Source: Candidatus Pelagibacter communis (GTDB taxonomy: Bacteria > Pseudomonadota > Alphaproteobacteria > Pelagibacterales > Pelagibacteraceae). From it: a stretch of 64,000 nt of DNA. The notes beneath the pieces were generated by a model. It was not told the origin of the DNA and did no database searches. It saw only the letters and a list, made by a program, of their open reading frames with translations. Positions 18,391-28,309 of this stretch are shown here, in pieces. The translations under genes were made by a program, and so were the position numbers. The number at the start of each line of letters is the position of its first letter. Position 1 is the first letter of the stretch. The stretch lies in contig NZ_CVSF01000067.1 of assembly GCF_001179925.1 (NCBI RefSeq), positions 1-64,000 on the forward strand, in the 5' to 3' direction.

Positions 18391-20421
18391 ATGGACAAAA
18401 ATTTAATCCAAAAAGAATATAAAGAAAAAGTTAAATCATTAAAATATTATAACCAAAGATATTATAATGATAATACTTCTGAAATCTCAGACTCAGAGTA
18501 CGATGATTTAAAAAAAAATATAATAGAGCTTGAGAAAAAGTATAAATTTTTAAAATCAACAAATTCACCCTCAATAACAATTGGTTACAAACCTTCAAAA
18601 AATTTCAAAAAAATTTCACATAAAGTTCCAATGCTTTCACTTGCAAATGCATTCACTAAAGAAGATCTTGTTAATTTTGAAAAAAAAATACTTAATTTTC
18701 TCTCAAAAAGTAAAAATACAACAATTTCATATACTGCCGAACCCAAAATTGATGGTATTTCAGCTTCCTTAACTTATTTGAATGGGAAATTAGTTTATGG
18801 ATTATCAAGAGGTGACGGTAAGGAAGGGGAAGATATAACTGCGAACCTTTCCACTATAAAAGATATTCCAAAAATAATTTTAACAAAAGATTTTCCTGAA
18901 GAAATTGATGTAAGAGGAGAAGTGTTTATACAAAATTCTGACTTTAAAGCTTTAAAAGATAATTTTGCTAATCCAAGGAATGCGGCATCAGGATCATTAA
19001 GACAAAAAAATCCAGAGGATACAAAAAAGATACCTTTAAAATTTATTGCATACACTTTTGGTTTTGTGAAAGGTCTTAAGGTAAATAATCAATATGATTT
19101 TCTAAATAAGTTAACTGAATGGGGATTTAAAACTAACCCATTAAATAGACTGATAAGTGGGATAGATAATCTATTTATAAATTATAATGAAATTGAAAAA
19201 AAAAGAGCAGATCTAAATTTTGATATTGATGGCATTGTTTATAAAGTAAATGACTTTGCCTTACAAAATAGATTAGGATTTGTTGCGAATGCTCCTAGGT
19301 GGGCAATTGCACATAAATTTTCCTCTAATAAGGGGATTTCAAAAATTTTAGATATTGATATTCAAATTGGAAGGACAGGTGCTTTAACACCAGTAGCAAA
19401 AATAAAACCTATTAATATTGGTGGAGTATTAGTTTCTAATGCTACATTACATAATGAAGATGAAATAAATCGAAAAGATATCAGAATAGGGGACACAGTA
19501 ACTGTGGAAAGAGCTGGGGATGTCATTCCACATATTCTTTCAGTAGATTTTAAAAAAAGAGCAAAAACCTACAAAAAATTTATTTTTCCAAATAAATGTC
19601 CATCATGTGGATCAAAAACAATTAAAGAATTTAATTTAATTACAAAAAAAAAGGATGCAGTTAGAAGGTGTTCAAGTGAAGGTTACGATTGTGAAAAAAT
19701 TGCTATTGAAAAATTGAAACATTTTGTATCTAAGGAAGCATTCAATATTGATGGATTTGGAAAAAAAATTGTAGAAAATTTTTGGAAATTAAATTTAATT
19801 AAATTTCCACAAGATATTTTTAGTTTAGATTATAATAAAATTGAAAAATTAGATGGTTGGGGCAGATTATCTGTTCAAAATTTAAGATTTTCTATTACAG
19901 TTAAAAAGAAAATTTCTTTAGAAAGATTTATTTATGCACTGGGTATAAGACATATAGGATTTGAAAATGCTAAATTATTATCTAAGTATTTTGGATCATT
20001 TGCAAAATTTAAAGATTTATCAAATAATAATAAATATAATGATTTGATAAATATTGATGGAATAGGAGAAACTCAAGTAAGTTCAATTAAAAATTTTTTT
20101 TTGAATAGGGCAAATTTAAAAATTTTACATGAATTGGGAAAAATTTTATCAATAAGTAATGCAGTATCTATAAAAAAAGATGGATTATTAATAAACAAAA
20201 CTTTTTTAGTAACCGGAAAACTAAATGGGATTAGTAGAGCTGAAATTAAATCCTTAATTGAGGAGAATTCTGGAACAACAGTAAGTAGTGTTTCCAAAAA
20301 ATTAGACTATCTAATCATTGGAGATAATCCAACAAAAAAAAAAGTTTTAAATGCAAAAGAACTTAAAATAAAGATAATAAATCATGATCAATTCTTAAAG
20401 ATGCTAAATAAAACTAGCTAG
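18391..20421 (+). CDS. ligA: NAD-dependent DNA ligase LigA
   Basis: Seals nicks during replication and repair using NAD. The adenylation motif EPKIDG places the nucleophilic lysine at residue 119. The OB fold, the four-cysteine zinc finger (CPSCGSK, then RRCSSEGYDC), helix-hairpin-helix repeats and a C-terminal BRCT domain (from about residue 600) are all present. The length of 676 residues is normal. Its 3' end overlaps the convergent aminopeptidase gene by 18 bases. Confidence 0.97.
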   Translation: MDKNLIQKEYKEKVKSLKYYNQRYYNDNTSEISDSEYDDLKKNIIELEKKYKFLKSTNSPSITIGYKPSKNFKKISHKVPMLSLANAFTKEDLVNFEKKILNFLSKSKNTTISYTAEPKIDGISASLTYLNGKLVYGLSRGDGKEGEDITANLSTIKDIPKIILTKDFPEEIDVRGEVFIQNSDFKALKDNFANPRNAASGSLRQKNPEDTKKIPLKFIAYTFGFVKGLKVNNQYDFLNKLTEWGFKTNPLNRLISGIDNLFINYNEIEKKRADLNFDIDGIVYKVNDFALQNRLGFVANAPRWAIAHKFSSNKGISKILDIDIQIGRTGALTPVAKIKPINIGGVLVSNATLHNEDEINRKDIRIGDTVTVERAGDVIPHILSVDFKKRAKTYKKFIFPNKCPSCGSKTIKEFNLITKKKDAVRRCSSEGYDCEKIAIEKLKHFVSKEAFNIDGFGKKIVENFWKLNLIKFPQDIFSLDYNKIEKLDGWGRLSVQNLRFSITVKKKISLERFIYALGIRHIGFENAKLLSKYFGSFAKFKDLSNNNKYNDLINIDGIGETQVSSIKNFFLNRANLKILHELGKILSISNAVSIKKDGLLINKTFLVTGKLNGISRAEIKSLIEENSGTTVSSVSKKLDYLIIGDNPTKKKVLNAKELKIKIINHDQFLKMLNKTS

Positions 20422-22098
20422 CCATTTTTTTTCTTTAAGATTCAAATATTTTGAAATATTTGTGTAAACGTTTAGATGGTATTTAAATAGGTAATTTTTT
20501 TCCGATGAATTTAAGAGTTCAAAATTTATTAAATCTTTTTCTATAGGTGCCTGAGTTAAATTTTCAAAAAAAATTTTATTTTTAATTTTTTTCACATAAA
20601 CTAAGTTTTCAATTCTTATTCCAAATTTACCTTTTTTATAATACCCGGGTTCGTTGCTTAAAATCATACCCTCTTTGATTTTTATCTTGTTAAATTTTGA
20701 AATAGATTGTGGTCCCTCATGAACATTTAAAAAAAAACCAACTCCATGACCAGTTCCATGCGCGTAATCTAAATTATTTTTTTTTAAATAATTTCTTGCT
20801 CTCTGGTCAATTTTTTTTCCAAAAGAGTCTTTTTTAAGATTTGTTGTAGCTACTGCAATATGACCTTTCAAAACATAAGTAAAAATTTTTTTTATAAATA
20901 AATCTGGCTTAGAAAAACAAATTGTTCTAGTAACATCAGTTGTTCCATATTTATACTGACCACCAGAGTCACATAAAAAAATATCTTTGTTTTTTATGAT
21001 TTTACAATTTTTCTTATTAGCACGGTAATGAACTATTGCACCATTTTTTCCTGAGCCAGCAATCGTATCAAAACTAGGATAAAGAAAATTTTTGTTCATT
21101 TTTCTAAATTTTTCTAGTTTATTTTGAGCATCTACTTCAGTAATTTTTTTTTTATTTATATTTTTTATCCAATAGATAAATTTTGTTAAAGCAACTCCAT
21201 CATATATATGAGCTTTTTTCATATTATTAATTTCAATTTTATTTTTAATGGATTTGTAAAAGTAAGTTGGATCTTCTCTCTTTATAATTTCGAATTTAGA
21301 CTTAATCATATCTTCAAAAAAAATTGAACAAGAATTACCATCAATAATAAAATTTTTACCTTTTAATCTCATAAGTTTATCGGGAAATTTTTTTGTATCT
21401 ACTAATTGATTTAAATTCAAAATTTTATCTTTTAATAATTTTTTACATTTTTTTATATCACTTATTAATAGTATTTTTTTTGTTTTACTTATAATTAATC
21501 TAGAATTAGGTATTGGGCTATTCGGCACATCACTTCCTCTTATATTTAACAACCATGCAACATTTTCAGGAGCACTGATAAAAATAAAATCTGATTTATT
21601 TTGTTTGAGATAATTTGAAATTTTATTTATCTTTGACTTTGAACTTTCTCCAACAATGTTTTTATTTAATGAGAAGAAAGGATATGTATTTTTAAATTTT
21701 TGTTTTTCGATTTGATCAATTAGATTATTTTGAATGAATTCAATCTTGTTATGTTTAAAAAAAAATTTTTTAATTTGTTGATACGTAAAGAGTTTTGGGT
21801 CTAAACCTAACTTAAGTCCTTTGAATAAATCACAATTTATCAATTTTTCTGCATTAATAATTTTAAAATTTTTACCAGACTCAATTTGACTTTGGATTGT
21901 ATATCTACCATCTGTGAATAAATAGTTTTTCTTTTTTAAAATTACAGCAAGTCCTGCTGAACCACTAAATTTAGATATGATTTTTAGTCGGTTAATTTTT
22001 GAGTATTCTGTAAAATAATCGTCATTCTTAGGAATGATATATCCATCAATATTATATTTTTTAAATTTACTTCTTAAAATATTAATTTTTACACTCAC
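20404..22098 (-). CDS. M24B metallopeptidase, Xaa-Pro aminopeptidase family
   Basis: Cytoplasmic metallopeptidase expected to release N-terminal residues before proline. Two creatinase-like N-terminal domains precede a pita-bread catalytic domain. Its metal ligands are visible in DSGGQYKYGTTDVTRT, HGTGHGVGFFLNVHEGP and NEPGYYKKGKFGIRIEN. The length of 564 residues matches the three-domain AMPP form. It lies one base after uvrD on the same strand, so the two are likely co-transcribed. The substrate is not determinable from sequence. Confidence 0.92.
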   Translation of the reverse strand: MSVKINILRSKFKKYNIDGYIIPKNDDYFTEYSKINRLKIISKFSGSAGLAVILKKKNYLFTDGRYTIQSQIESGKNFKIINAEKLINCDLFKGLKLGLDPKLFTYQQIKKFFFKHNKIEFIQNNLIDQIEKQKFKNTYPFFSLNKNIVGESSKSKINKISNYLKQNKSDFIFISAPENVAWLLNIRGSDVPNSPIPNSRLIISKTKKILLISDIKKCKKLLKDKILNLNQLVDTKKFPDKLMRLKGKNFIIDGNSCSIFFEDMIKSKFEIIKREDPTYFYKSIKNKIEINNMKKAHIYDGVALTKFIYWIKNINKKKITEVDAQNKLEKFRKMNKNFLYPSFDTIAGSGKNGAIVHYRANKKNCKIIKNKDIFLCDSGGQYKYGTTDVTRTICFSKPDLFIKKIFTYVLKGHIAVATTNLKKDSFGKKIDQRARNYLKKNNLDYAHGTGHGVGFFLNVHEGPQSISKFNKIKIKEGMILSNEPGYYKKGKFGIRIENLVYVKKIKNKIFFENLTQAPIEKDLINFELLNSSEKNYLFKYHLNVYTNISKYLNLKEKKWLASFI

Positions 22099-22099
22099 T

Positions 22100-24133
22100 T
22101 TATTTTAATCTCTTTTTATATCTTATCCAACCAGGGCTTCTAGTTTGATCCTCAACTTCAAAGTCTTGATTAAATTCAAAATCATCAATTACATTTTTAT
22201 CCTCATCAAAAAAAGAATTTTTTTCTATATTTTGATTTGGCAGTTCATCAATAAATCTAGATGCTATACTATCAATCCAGTCCCCTTGATAAAATCTGCT
22301 CATTGAGAAAGAAATTATTCCTCTTTTTTTTGCTCTAGTAATCCCAACATATGCTAATCTTCTTTCTTCTTCTAAACCATTTTGACCTTTTTCTTCAATT
22401 GATTTTTGATGAGGAAAAAGTCCTTCCTCCCAACCAGGTAAAAATACAACATCAAATTCTAAACCTTTTGCAGCATGCATTGTCATCATATTTACTTTTT
22501 TTCCGTCCCAATCTTGATCAATAGACGTTGCTAAAGATACATGTTCTAAAAAACTTTCAAGATTATCAAATTCTTTCATAGCACTTAATAATTCTTTTAT
22601 ATTTTCTAACCTGTTTTCGTTATCTATATCTTTTTTATTTTTCAACATTGACGAATATCCAGACTCATCCAATATATTTTGCAACAATTTAACGTGATTT
22701 ATTTTTTTTATATTTAAATCATTCCTCCATTTAGAGAGAGAATTTAAAAATATTGATAAACCTTGTTTGGTTTTTGGTTTAATCAAGTTTTCATCAATCA
22801 TTTTTCTAGATGCAAACTCCAAACTAACCAACTTTTTTTTTGCAAAATCGTGTATTTGTTTTAATGTGCCATCCCCAATAGAACGCTTTGGATTATTCAC
22901 AATTCTTTCAAATGCTAGATCATCTTTATTTTGGTATACTATTCTTAGATAAGCTACACAATCTTTTATTTCTGCTCTTTCATAAAATTTTGTACCACCA
23001 ATTATTCTATAGGGTAAGCCAATTTTTAAAAATCTTTCTTCGAACTCTCTTGTTTGAAAAATTGCTCTTACAAGAATAGCAATGTTATTTAACGAAAATT
23101 TTTTTTCAATCTTTTCAATTTCATCAGAAATACCGATTGCTTCATCTTTTCCATTTTTAAAGCAATTTAATGCCACTAACTCCCCCTCTTCCATTGTAGT
23201 CTTTAATGTTTTACCAACTCTATTTTGATTATTTGTAATCAGTTGAGATGCAACAGATAAAATGTTTTGTGTTGATCTGTAATTTTGTTCTAATCTTATG
23301 ACTTTAGTATTTTGATATATTTGGTCAAACTCCAAAAAATTTTTAATTTCAGCCCCTCGCCAACTATAAATCGACTGATCATCATCACCAACACAACAAA
23401 GATTTTTATTTTTTTGAGCTAGTAAATTTAACCACCGGCTTTGAATAAAATTAGTATCTTGATATTCATCAACTAAAATATATTTAAAATTTTTTGAATA
23501 TATTTCTCTTATATCATCATTATTTTCTAAAATTTTTACAACATGTAAAATTAAGTCACCAAAGTCACATGCGTTTAAATCAAAAAGCTTTTGTTGATAA
23601 ATCTTATAAACAGGCAAGATTGTTTTTTCGTATATGTCTTTATTATTAATAATTACTTCATTTGGATATTGACCTTTATTTTTCCACTTGTCTATGATTG
23701 CAAGAACAAATCTTGGAGCTAGCTGCTTAACATCTATATTTTCTGCTTTGCAAATATTTTTAATTAGCCTTATCTGATCATCAGTGTCTATGATTGTAAA
23801 GTTTGAGTTTAATTTTACTGCTGTAGCGTGTTTTCTAAGTAGTTTTGCACAAATTGAATGAAAAGTTCCTAACCAAGACAAACTTGTGGCTGTTGCTCCA
23901 AGTATCTTGCTCACCCTAGATTGCATTTCTTTCGCAGCTTTATTTGTAAATGTTACAGCTAAAATTTGATTAGGATATGCTTTTTTTTCTTTAATTATGT
24001 GAGCAATTCTACTGGTTAAAACTTTAGTTTTTCCAGAACCCGCTCCAGCAACAATTAAAAGGGGCCCTTCTAAATGGGTTACTGCCTGTTTTTGGGCTTC
24101 ATTTAGATTTTTTAAATATTCTAAGTTTACCAT
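22100..24133 (-). CDS. uvrD: ATP-dependent DNA helicase UvrD/PcrA family
   Basis: Superfamily 1A 3'-5' helicase for nucleotide excision and mismatch repair. Walker A AGAGSGKT is at residues 29-36. DEYQDTN (motif II), GDDDQSIYSWRGA (motif III), QNYRSTQNI (motif IV), MTMHAAKGLEFDVVFLPG (motif V) and VGITRAKK (motif VI) are all present. At 677 residues it is a little shorter than E. coli UvrD. It is divergent from the AsmA-like gene, with only 29 bases between them. Confidence 0.95.
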   Translation of the reverse strand: MVNLEYLKNLNEAQKQAVTHLEGPLLIVAGAGSGKTKVLTSRIAHIIKEKKAYPNQILAVTFTNKAAKEMQSRVSKILGATATSLSWLGTFHSICAKLLRKHATAVKLNSNFTIIDTDDQIRLIKNICKAENIDVKQLAPRFVLAIIDKWKNKGQYPNEVIINNKDIYEKTILPVYKIYQQKLFDLNACDFGDLILHVVKILENNDDIREIYSKNFKYILVDEYQDTNFIQSRWLNLLAQKNKNLCCVGDDDQSIYSWRGAEIKNFLEFDQIYQNTKVIRLEQNYRSTQNILSVASQLITNNQNRVGKTLKTTMEEGELVALNCFKNGKDEAIGISDEIEKIEKKFSLNNIAILVRAIFQTREFEERFLKIGLPYRIIGGTKFYERAEIKDCVAYLRIVYQNKDDLAFERIVNNPKRSIGDGTLKQIHDFAKKKLVSLEFASRKMIDENLIKPKTKQGLSIFLNSLSKWRNDLNIKKINHVKLLQNILDESGYSSMLKNKKDIDNENRLENIKELLSAMKEFDNLESFLEHVSLATSIDQDWDGKKVNMMTMHAAKGLEFDVVFLPGWEEGLFPHQKSIEEKGQNGLEEERRLAYVGITRAKKRGIISFSMSRFYQGDWIDSIASRFIDELPNQNIEKNSFFDEDKNVIDDFEFNQDFEVEDQTRSPGWIRYKKRLK

Positions 24134-24162
24134 TTTAATTATTTATTTATAAGTTTTCCTCA

Positions 24163-25650
24163 ATGCAAAAAAAAAATATTTTTAAAAAAAAAATTAATAA
24201 ATCAGTATTATCAATTACTAAGAGAATAGAAAGTTTTTTTAACTTTTTTAGAGAAATTTTCTTTAAAAAGAAAAAAAAATTTTCAGAGAATTTTCAACAT
24301 ATTGATAAAAGAATATTTATTTCTATAGCAGCTATAGTTATTACAACAATTAGTTATTTTTTAGTACCAGCTTTTTATGATAAAAGTAAAATTAAACTTC
24401 AATTCGAAAACCAAATATTAGATCAATACAATTTAAAAGTTAAATTTGATAAAAACTTAAAATACGGTCTATTGCCAAAACCTCATTTTGTATCCGAGAA
24501 TGCGACAATTGAGTATGATACTAATGATATAGCTCAGACAAAAAATCTCAAAATTTTTATAACTTTGAATAATTTCATTTCATTAGACAAAATCAAGATT
24601 AAAAATTTACTATTTAGAAAAACAGAATTTCGAGTTAAAAAATCTAATTTTAAATTTTTCATTGATCTATTAAATATCAATAAAAGTGATAAGGATATTA
24701 ATTTTATAAATAGTAAATTTTTCTATTTAGATAGAAATGATGATGTTGTTTTTCTTACAAATTTAAAAAGATTGAATTATTTATATCAAGATAATCTTTT
24801 AAAAAAATTGAATTCTAAATTAGATATATTTAATATTCCAATAAGTTTATATGTAGAGCATGATATAAAAAATAAAAAATTTTTTTCCGAAATGAAATCA
24901 TTTTCATTAAGATTAAATTTAAAAAATAATTCCAAATATAATGAAAGAAAATTATCTGGAGAATTAGATATCGATATAATAAATAAGAATAAAAGAATAA
25001 ATTATAGTTTAGCTAATAACCATCTAAAATTTAATACGAGTGATAATAAATTTGATGCTGATATAAGCATAAAACCTTTTTATTTATTATCAAATTTGAA
25101 ATTTTATCAAATAAATTTAAAGGATGTTTTTAAAGTGAATTCAATATTGGTAAATGTAATAAAATCTGAAGTGTTAAATAATCAAAATTTAAATGGAAGA
25201 ATAAATGTTAATGCAAATAATTTTAAAGGGATAAATTTTCTTGACCAAATTAAGTTCGAAGTTCTTCTTGAAGAAGGTAATATATATATACAAAATTTTA
25301 TTACTTCTTTTAAAGACTCTGTAAATATTAATATAGGTGATGTACAATTAATTGTTGATGATAATAAGTTAAAATTTGCTGGTTATATAACTTTAGAATT
25401 CGTAGATGTTAGTGAATTTTTTCGACATTACCAAATTGATAGAATAGATAGGAAAAATTTAAAAAAAATTAGTTTTGGATTCCTTCTTAATCTGGATGAT
25501 AAACTCGTTGAAATAGATAATTTAAAAGTAGATGGAAATACTAATCAAAATTTAGAGAGATTTCTAGATAACTTTAATTCCGAAAAGAAAGATATTTTTA
25601 ATAAAATCGTAAGAAGAAATCTTGTAAAAGATTTTTTTAAAAATTTCTAA
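24163..25650 (+). CDS. AsmA-like membrane-anchored protein
   Basis: This 495-residue protein has a basic N-terminal cytoplasmic segment of about 50 residues and one membrane helix at about 52-69. A long region rich in short beta strands follows (for example FDKNLKYGLLPKPHFVSENA near the start of the periplasmic part). This layout resembles AsmA/TamB-type proteins, which form hydrophobic grooves thought to move phospholipids to the outer membrane. The family call is by pattern only. The basic N-terminal extension is longer than usual for AsmA. The stop codon overlaps the convergent fumC stop. Confidence 0.6.
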   Translation: MQKKNIFKKKINKSVLSITKRIESFFNFFREIFFKKKKKFSENFQHIDKRIFISIAAIVITTISYFLVPAFYDKSKIKLQFENQILDQYNLKVKFDKNLKYGLLPKPHFVSENATIEYDTNDIAQTKNLKIFITLNNFISLDKIKIKNLLFRKTEFRVKKSNFKFFIDLLNINKSDKDINFINSKFFYLDRNDDVVFLTNLKRLNYLYQDNLLKKLNSKLDIFNIPISLYVEHDIKNKKFFSEMKSFSLRLNLKNNSKYNERKLSGELDIDIINKNKRINYSLANNHLKFNTSDNKFDADISIKPFYLLSNLKFYQINLKDVFKVNSILVNVIKSEVLNNQNLNGRINVNANNFKGINFLDQIKFEVLLEEGNIYIQNFITSFKDSVNINIGDVQLIVDDNKLKFAGYITLEFVDVSEFFRHYQIDRIDRKNLKKISFGFLLNLDDKLVEIDNLKVDGNTNQNLERFLDNFNSEKKDIFNKIVRRNLVKDFFKNF

Positions 25651-27035
25651 CTCGGGTTAATCATTTTTTTTGGATCTACAATTTTATTATATTCCTTTTC
25701 AGTTATTAAACCTGTTTTTAAAGCTTCTTCTTTTAAAGTAGTATTATTTTTTAAAGCTAATTTGGCTATCTTTGCTGAATTGTCGTAACCAATATGCGGT
25801 GCAAGTGCTGTTACTAACATTAAAGAATTATTTAAATATTGCTTAATTTTAATTTTGTCTGCCTTTAGTCCTTTAATACAATATAATCCAAAATTTTTAG
25901 AGCTGTCTGCTAACAAATCAATAGATTGTAAAATATTGTGGGCAATTAAAGGTTTAAAAACATTGAGCTCAAAATGTCCATGAGATCCTGCCATAGTTAT
26001 ACCATTATGATTTCCAATAACTTTTACACAAACCATTGTGACGGCCTCTGATTGTGTAGGATTTATTTTACCAGGCATGATTGAAGATCCAGGCTCATTA
26101 GCAGGTAAAATAAGTTCGCCATAACCTGCTCTTGGTCCAGATCCTAAAAATCTTATATCGTTGGCAATTTTCATTAAACAAACAGCGGTGGTGTTTAGCG
26201 TGCCAGAAAAATTGACAATTTCATCATGAGCTGCCAATGAAGCAAATTTATTTTTCGAAGGTTTGAATGGAAGTTTTGTAATTTTTTTAATTTCTTTTAT
26301 AATTTTTTTATCAAAACCTTTCTTGCTATTAATTCCAGTTCCTACTGCTGTACCACCTTGCGCTAAAAAATATATCTCATTTAATGCGTTTTTTATTCTT
26401 ATAATACAGTCTTGTAATTGAGATTGATAACCTGAAAATTCTTGACCTAATGATAAAGGAGTTGCATCTTGCAAATGAGTTCTACCAACTTTTATTACTT
26501 TTCTAAATTTTGAGACTTTTTTCTTTAATTCTTTATTAAGTAATTCAAGTGCGGGTAATAATTTATTTTTTGTTTCAATAGAAATCGCTATATGCATAGC
26601 AGTTGGAAATACATCATTTGTTGATTGTGACTTATTTACATGATCATTTGGATGAACAGGTTTTTTAGCGCCTTTTTTCCCACCTAAAATTTCAATAGCT
26701 CTATTTGCTATTACCTCATTTACATTCATATTTGTTTGAGTGCCCGAACCTGTCTGCCAAACTTTTAAAGGGAAGTGAGAATTGAGTTTACCAGAAATTA
26801 CTTCATTAGATGCTTTAATAATAGCTTTGGAAGTTTGTGGTAAAATTTGTTTTTCTTTTCTATGAACAATGGCAGCAGCTTTTTTAATAATTGCAATAGA
26901 TTTGATTAATACAGGCCTTACTAGAAATTCACCAATATCAAAATATTTTTTTGATCTTTGAGTAGAAGCACCCCAGTATTTATCATTAGGAACATTAATT
27001 TTTCCAATGCTATCAAATTCTTTTCTAAATTTCAT
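25647..27035 (-). CDS. fumC: fumarate hydratase class II FumC
   Basis: Interconverts fumarate and malate in the TCA cycle. The class II signature GSSIMPGKINPTQSE is in the C-terminal half, and the active-site GRTHLQDATPLSLGQE is near residue 186. The length of 462 residues is typical of the oxygen-stable, iron-free enzyme. It is divergent from the MazG-like gene and convergent with the AsmA-like gene, with which it shares a four-base stop overlap. Confidence 0.97.
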   Translation of the reverse strand: MKFRKEFDSIGKINVPNDKYWGASTQRSKKYFDIGEFLVRPVLIKSIAIIKKAAAIVHRKEKQILPQTSKAIIKASNEVISGKLNSHFPLKVWQTGSGTQTNMNVNEVIANRAIEILGGKKGAKKPVHPNDHVNKSQSTNDVFPTAMHIAISIETKNKLLPALELLNKELKKKVSKFRKVIKVGRTHLQDATPLSLGQEFSGYQSQLQDCIIRIKNALNEIYFLAQGGTAVGTGINSKKGFDKKIIKEIKKITKLPFKPSKNKFASLAAHDEIVNFSGTLNTTAVCLMKIANDIRFLGSGPRAGYGELILPANEPGSSIMPGKINPTQSEAVTMVCVKVIGNHNGITMAGSHGHFELNVFKPLIAHNILQSIDLLADSSKNFGLYCIKGLKADKIKIKQYLNNSLMLVTALAPHIGYDNSAKIAKLALKNNTTLKEEALKTGLITEKEYNKIVDPKKMINPS

Positions 27036-27101
27036 GAATATTGTTTCCTTAAGTATTTACAATAGATATATATGAATTTTATTCAAACTTACAGGAGCAA
27101 A

Positions 27102-27473
27102 ATGACAAATTTTGATAAAGTAGGAACTTTCATGAAAACTTTTGGCCAAGAGGTTAAAACAAAAGCTTCATTTAGCACAGATAAAATCAATAAACTTAGA
27201 TTAAATCTAATTAGAGAGGAGTTAGATGAACTTACTGAAGCAATCAAAAATAATGATTTAATAGAAGTTGCTGATGCACTTACAGACATTCTTTATGTTA
27301 CGTATGGTGCAGGACATGCATTTGGAATTAATTTAGATAAGTGTTTTGAGGAAGTACAAAACTCAAACATGAGTAAATTAGATAAAGATGGTAAACCAAT
27401 ATATAATGAGGCTGGAAAGGTAATGAAAGGACCAAATTATTTTAAACCTGATCTTTCAAAATTTTTAAATTAA
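27102..27473 (+). CDS. MazG-like nucleoside triphosphate pyrophosphohydrolase
   Basis: Small all-alpha NTP pyrophosphohydrolase expected to hydrolyse (d)NTPs to monophosphates. The metal-binding pattern REELDELTEAIKN followed by EVADALTDILYVTYG is clear. An AGGAG ribosome-binding site at 27093-27097 points to the ATG at 27102 (123 residues, MTNFDKVG). An in-frame ATG at 27072 would give 133 residues but has no such site. The substrate is unknown. The stop TAA overlaps the nadC stop in a shared TTAA. Confidence 0.82.
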   Translation: MTNFDKVGTFMKTFGQEVKTKASFSTDKINKLRLNLIREELDELTEAIKNNDLIEVADALTDILYVTYGAGHAFGINLDKCFEEVQNSNMSKLDKDGKPIYNEAGKVMKGPNYFKPDLSKFLN

Positions 27474-28303
27474 ATTTCTAATTTAAAATCTACAGCTGGA
27501 GCGCTATGTGTAATACTTCCGACTGAAATTCTATCAACTCCAGTTGATGCGATAGATTTAACTGTTTTAAGGCTTACATTTCCTGATGCCTCAGTTTGAT
27601 AATATTTTTTAGCAATTTTTACTCCTATTTTTAAATCTTTTATACTCATGTTATCAAACAATACTCGATTAAATTTCAAACCTACGATTTCTTTAAGTTG
27701 TTTTAAATTATCAATTTCAACAGTAATTTTTTTTTCTTTCTTATTTTTAATCGCCAACAAAACTATTTGTTTGATATTTGCCGTAGCAATATGATTGTCT
27801 TTAATTAAATATTCATCACTGAGATTAAATCTATGATTAGAACCTCCGCCTAATTTAACTGCATATTTTTGAATTACTCTTAAATTGGGAATAGTTTTAC
27901 GAGTACAACAAATTTTACATTTTTTACCTGCTAATTTAACAAATTGATTTGTTTTAGTGGCTATTCCTGATATGTGAGATAAAAAATTTAATGCAACTCT
28001 TTCTGCTATTAATATATTTTGAGCTTTTCCTTTAATGATACAAATTAATGACCCCTTTTTTACTTTTGAACCATCTTTTTTTTTCAAAATAAATTTGATT
28101 TTATTATCAATTAATGAAAATGCTTCTTTTACAAATGATATACCACCAATTATAGCATTCTGATTAGATAATAATTTTGCTGTAACAATTTTATTATTTT
28201 GAACCAAATTTGAAGTTATATCTCCTAATGGATATAAATCCTCAGCTAGAGCGAGTTTGACAGTGTTTCTTATAAATTTTTCACTCAGTTTTATTTTTGA
28301 CAC
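27470..28303 (-). CDS. nadC: quinolinate phosphoribosyltransferase (nicotinate-nucleotide diphosphorylase) NadC
   Basis: Converts quinolinate and PRPP to nicotinate mononucleotide in de novo NAD synthesis. Recognisable motifs are AERVALNFLSHISGIAT, CCTRKTIPNLR, and the substrate-binding KLGGGSNHRFNLSD followed by KDNHI. The length of 277 residues is normal. It lies six bases downstream of nadA on the same strand. The usual third gene, nadB (L-aspartate oxidase), is not in the window. Confidence 0.97.
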   Translation of the reverse strand: MSKIKLSEKFIRNTVKLALAEDLYPLGDITSNLVQNNKIVTAKLLSNQNAIIGGISFVKEAFSLIDNKIKFILKKKDGSKVKKGSLICIIKGKAQNILIAERVALNFLSHISGIATKTNQFVKLAGKKCKICCTRKTIPNLRVIQKYAVKLGGGSNHRFNLSDEYLIKDNHIATANIKQIVLLAIKNKKEKKITVEIDNLKQLKEIVGLKFNRVLFDNMSIKDLKIGVKIAKKYYQTEASGNVSLKTVKSIASTGVDRISVGSITHSAPAVDFKLEI

Positions 28304-28309
28304 AGAAAG

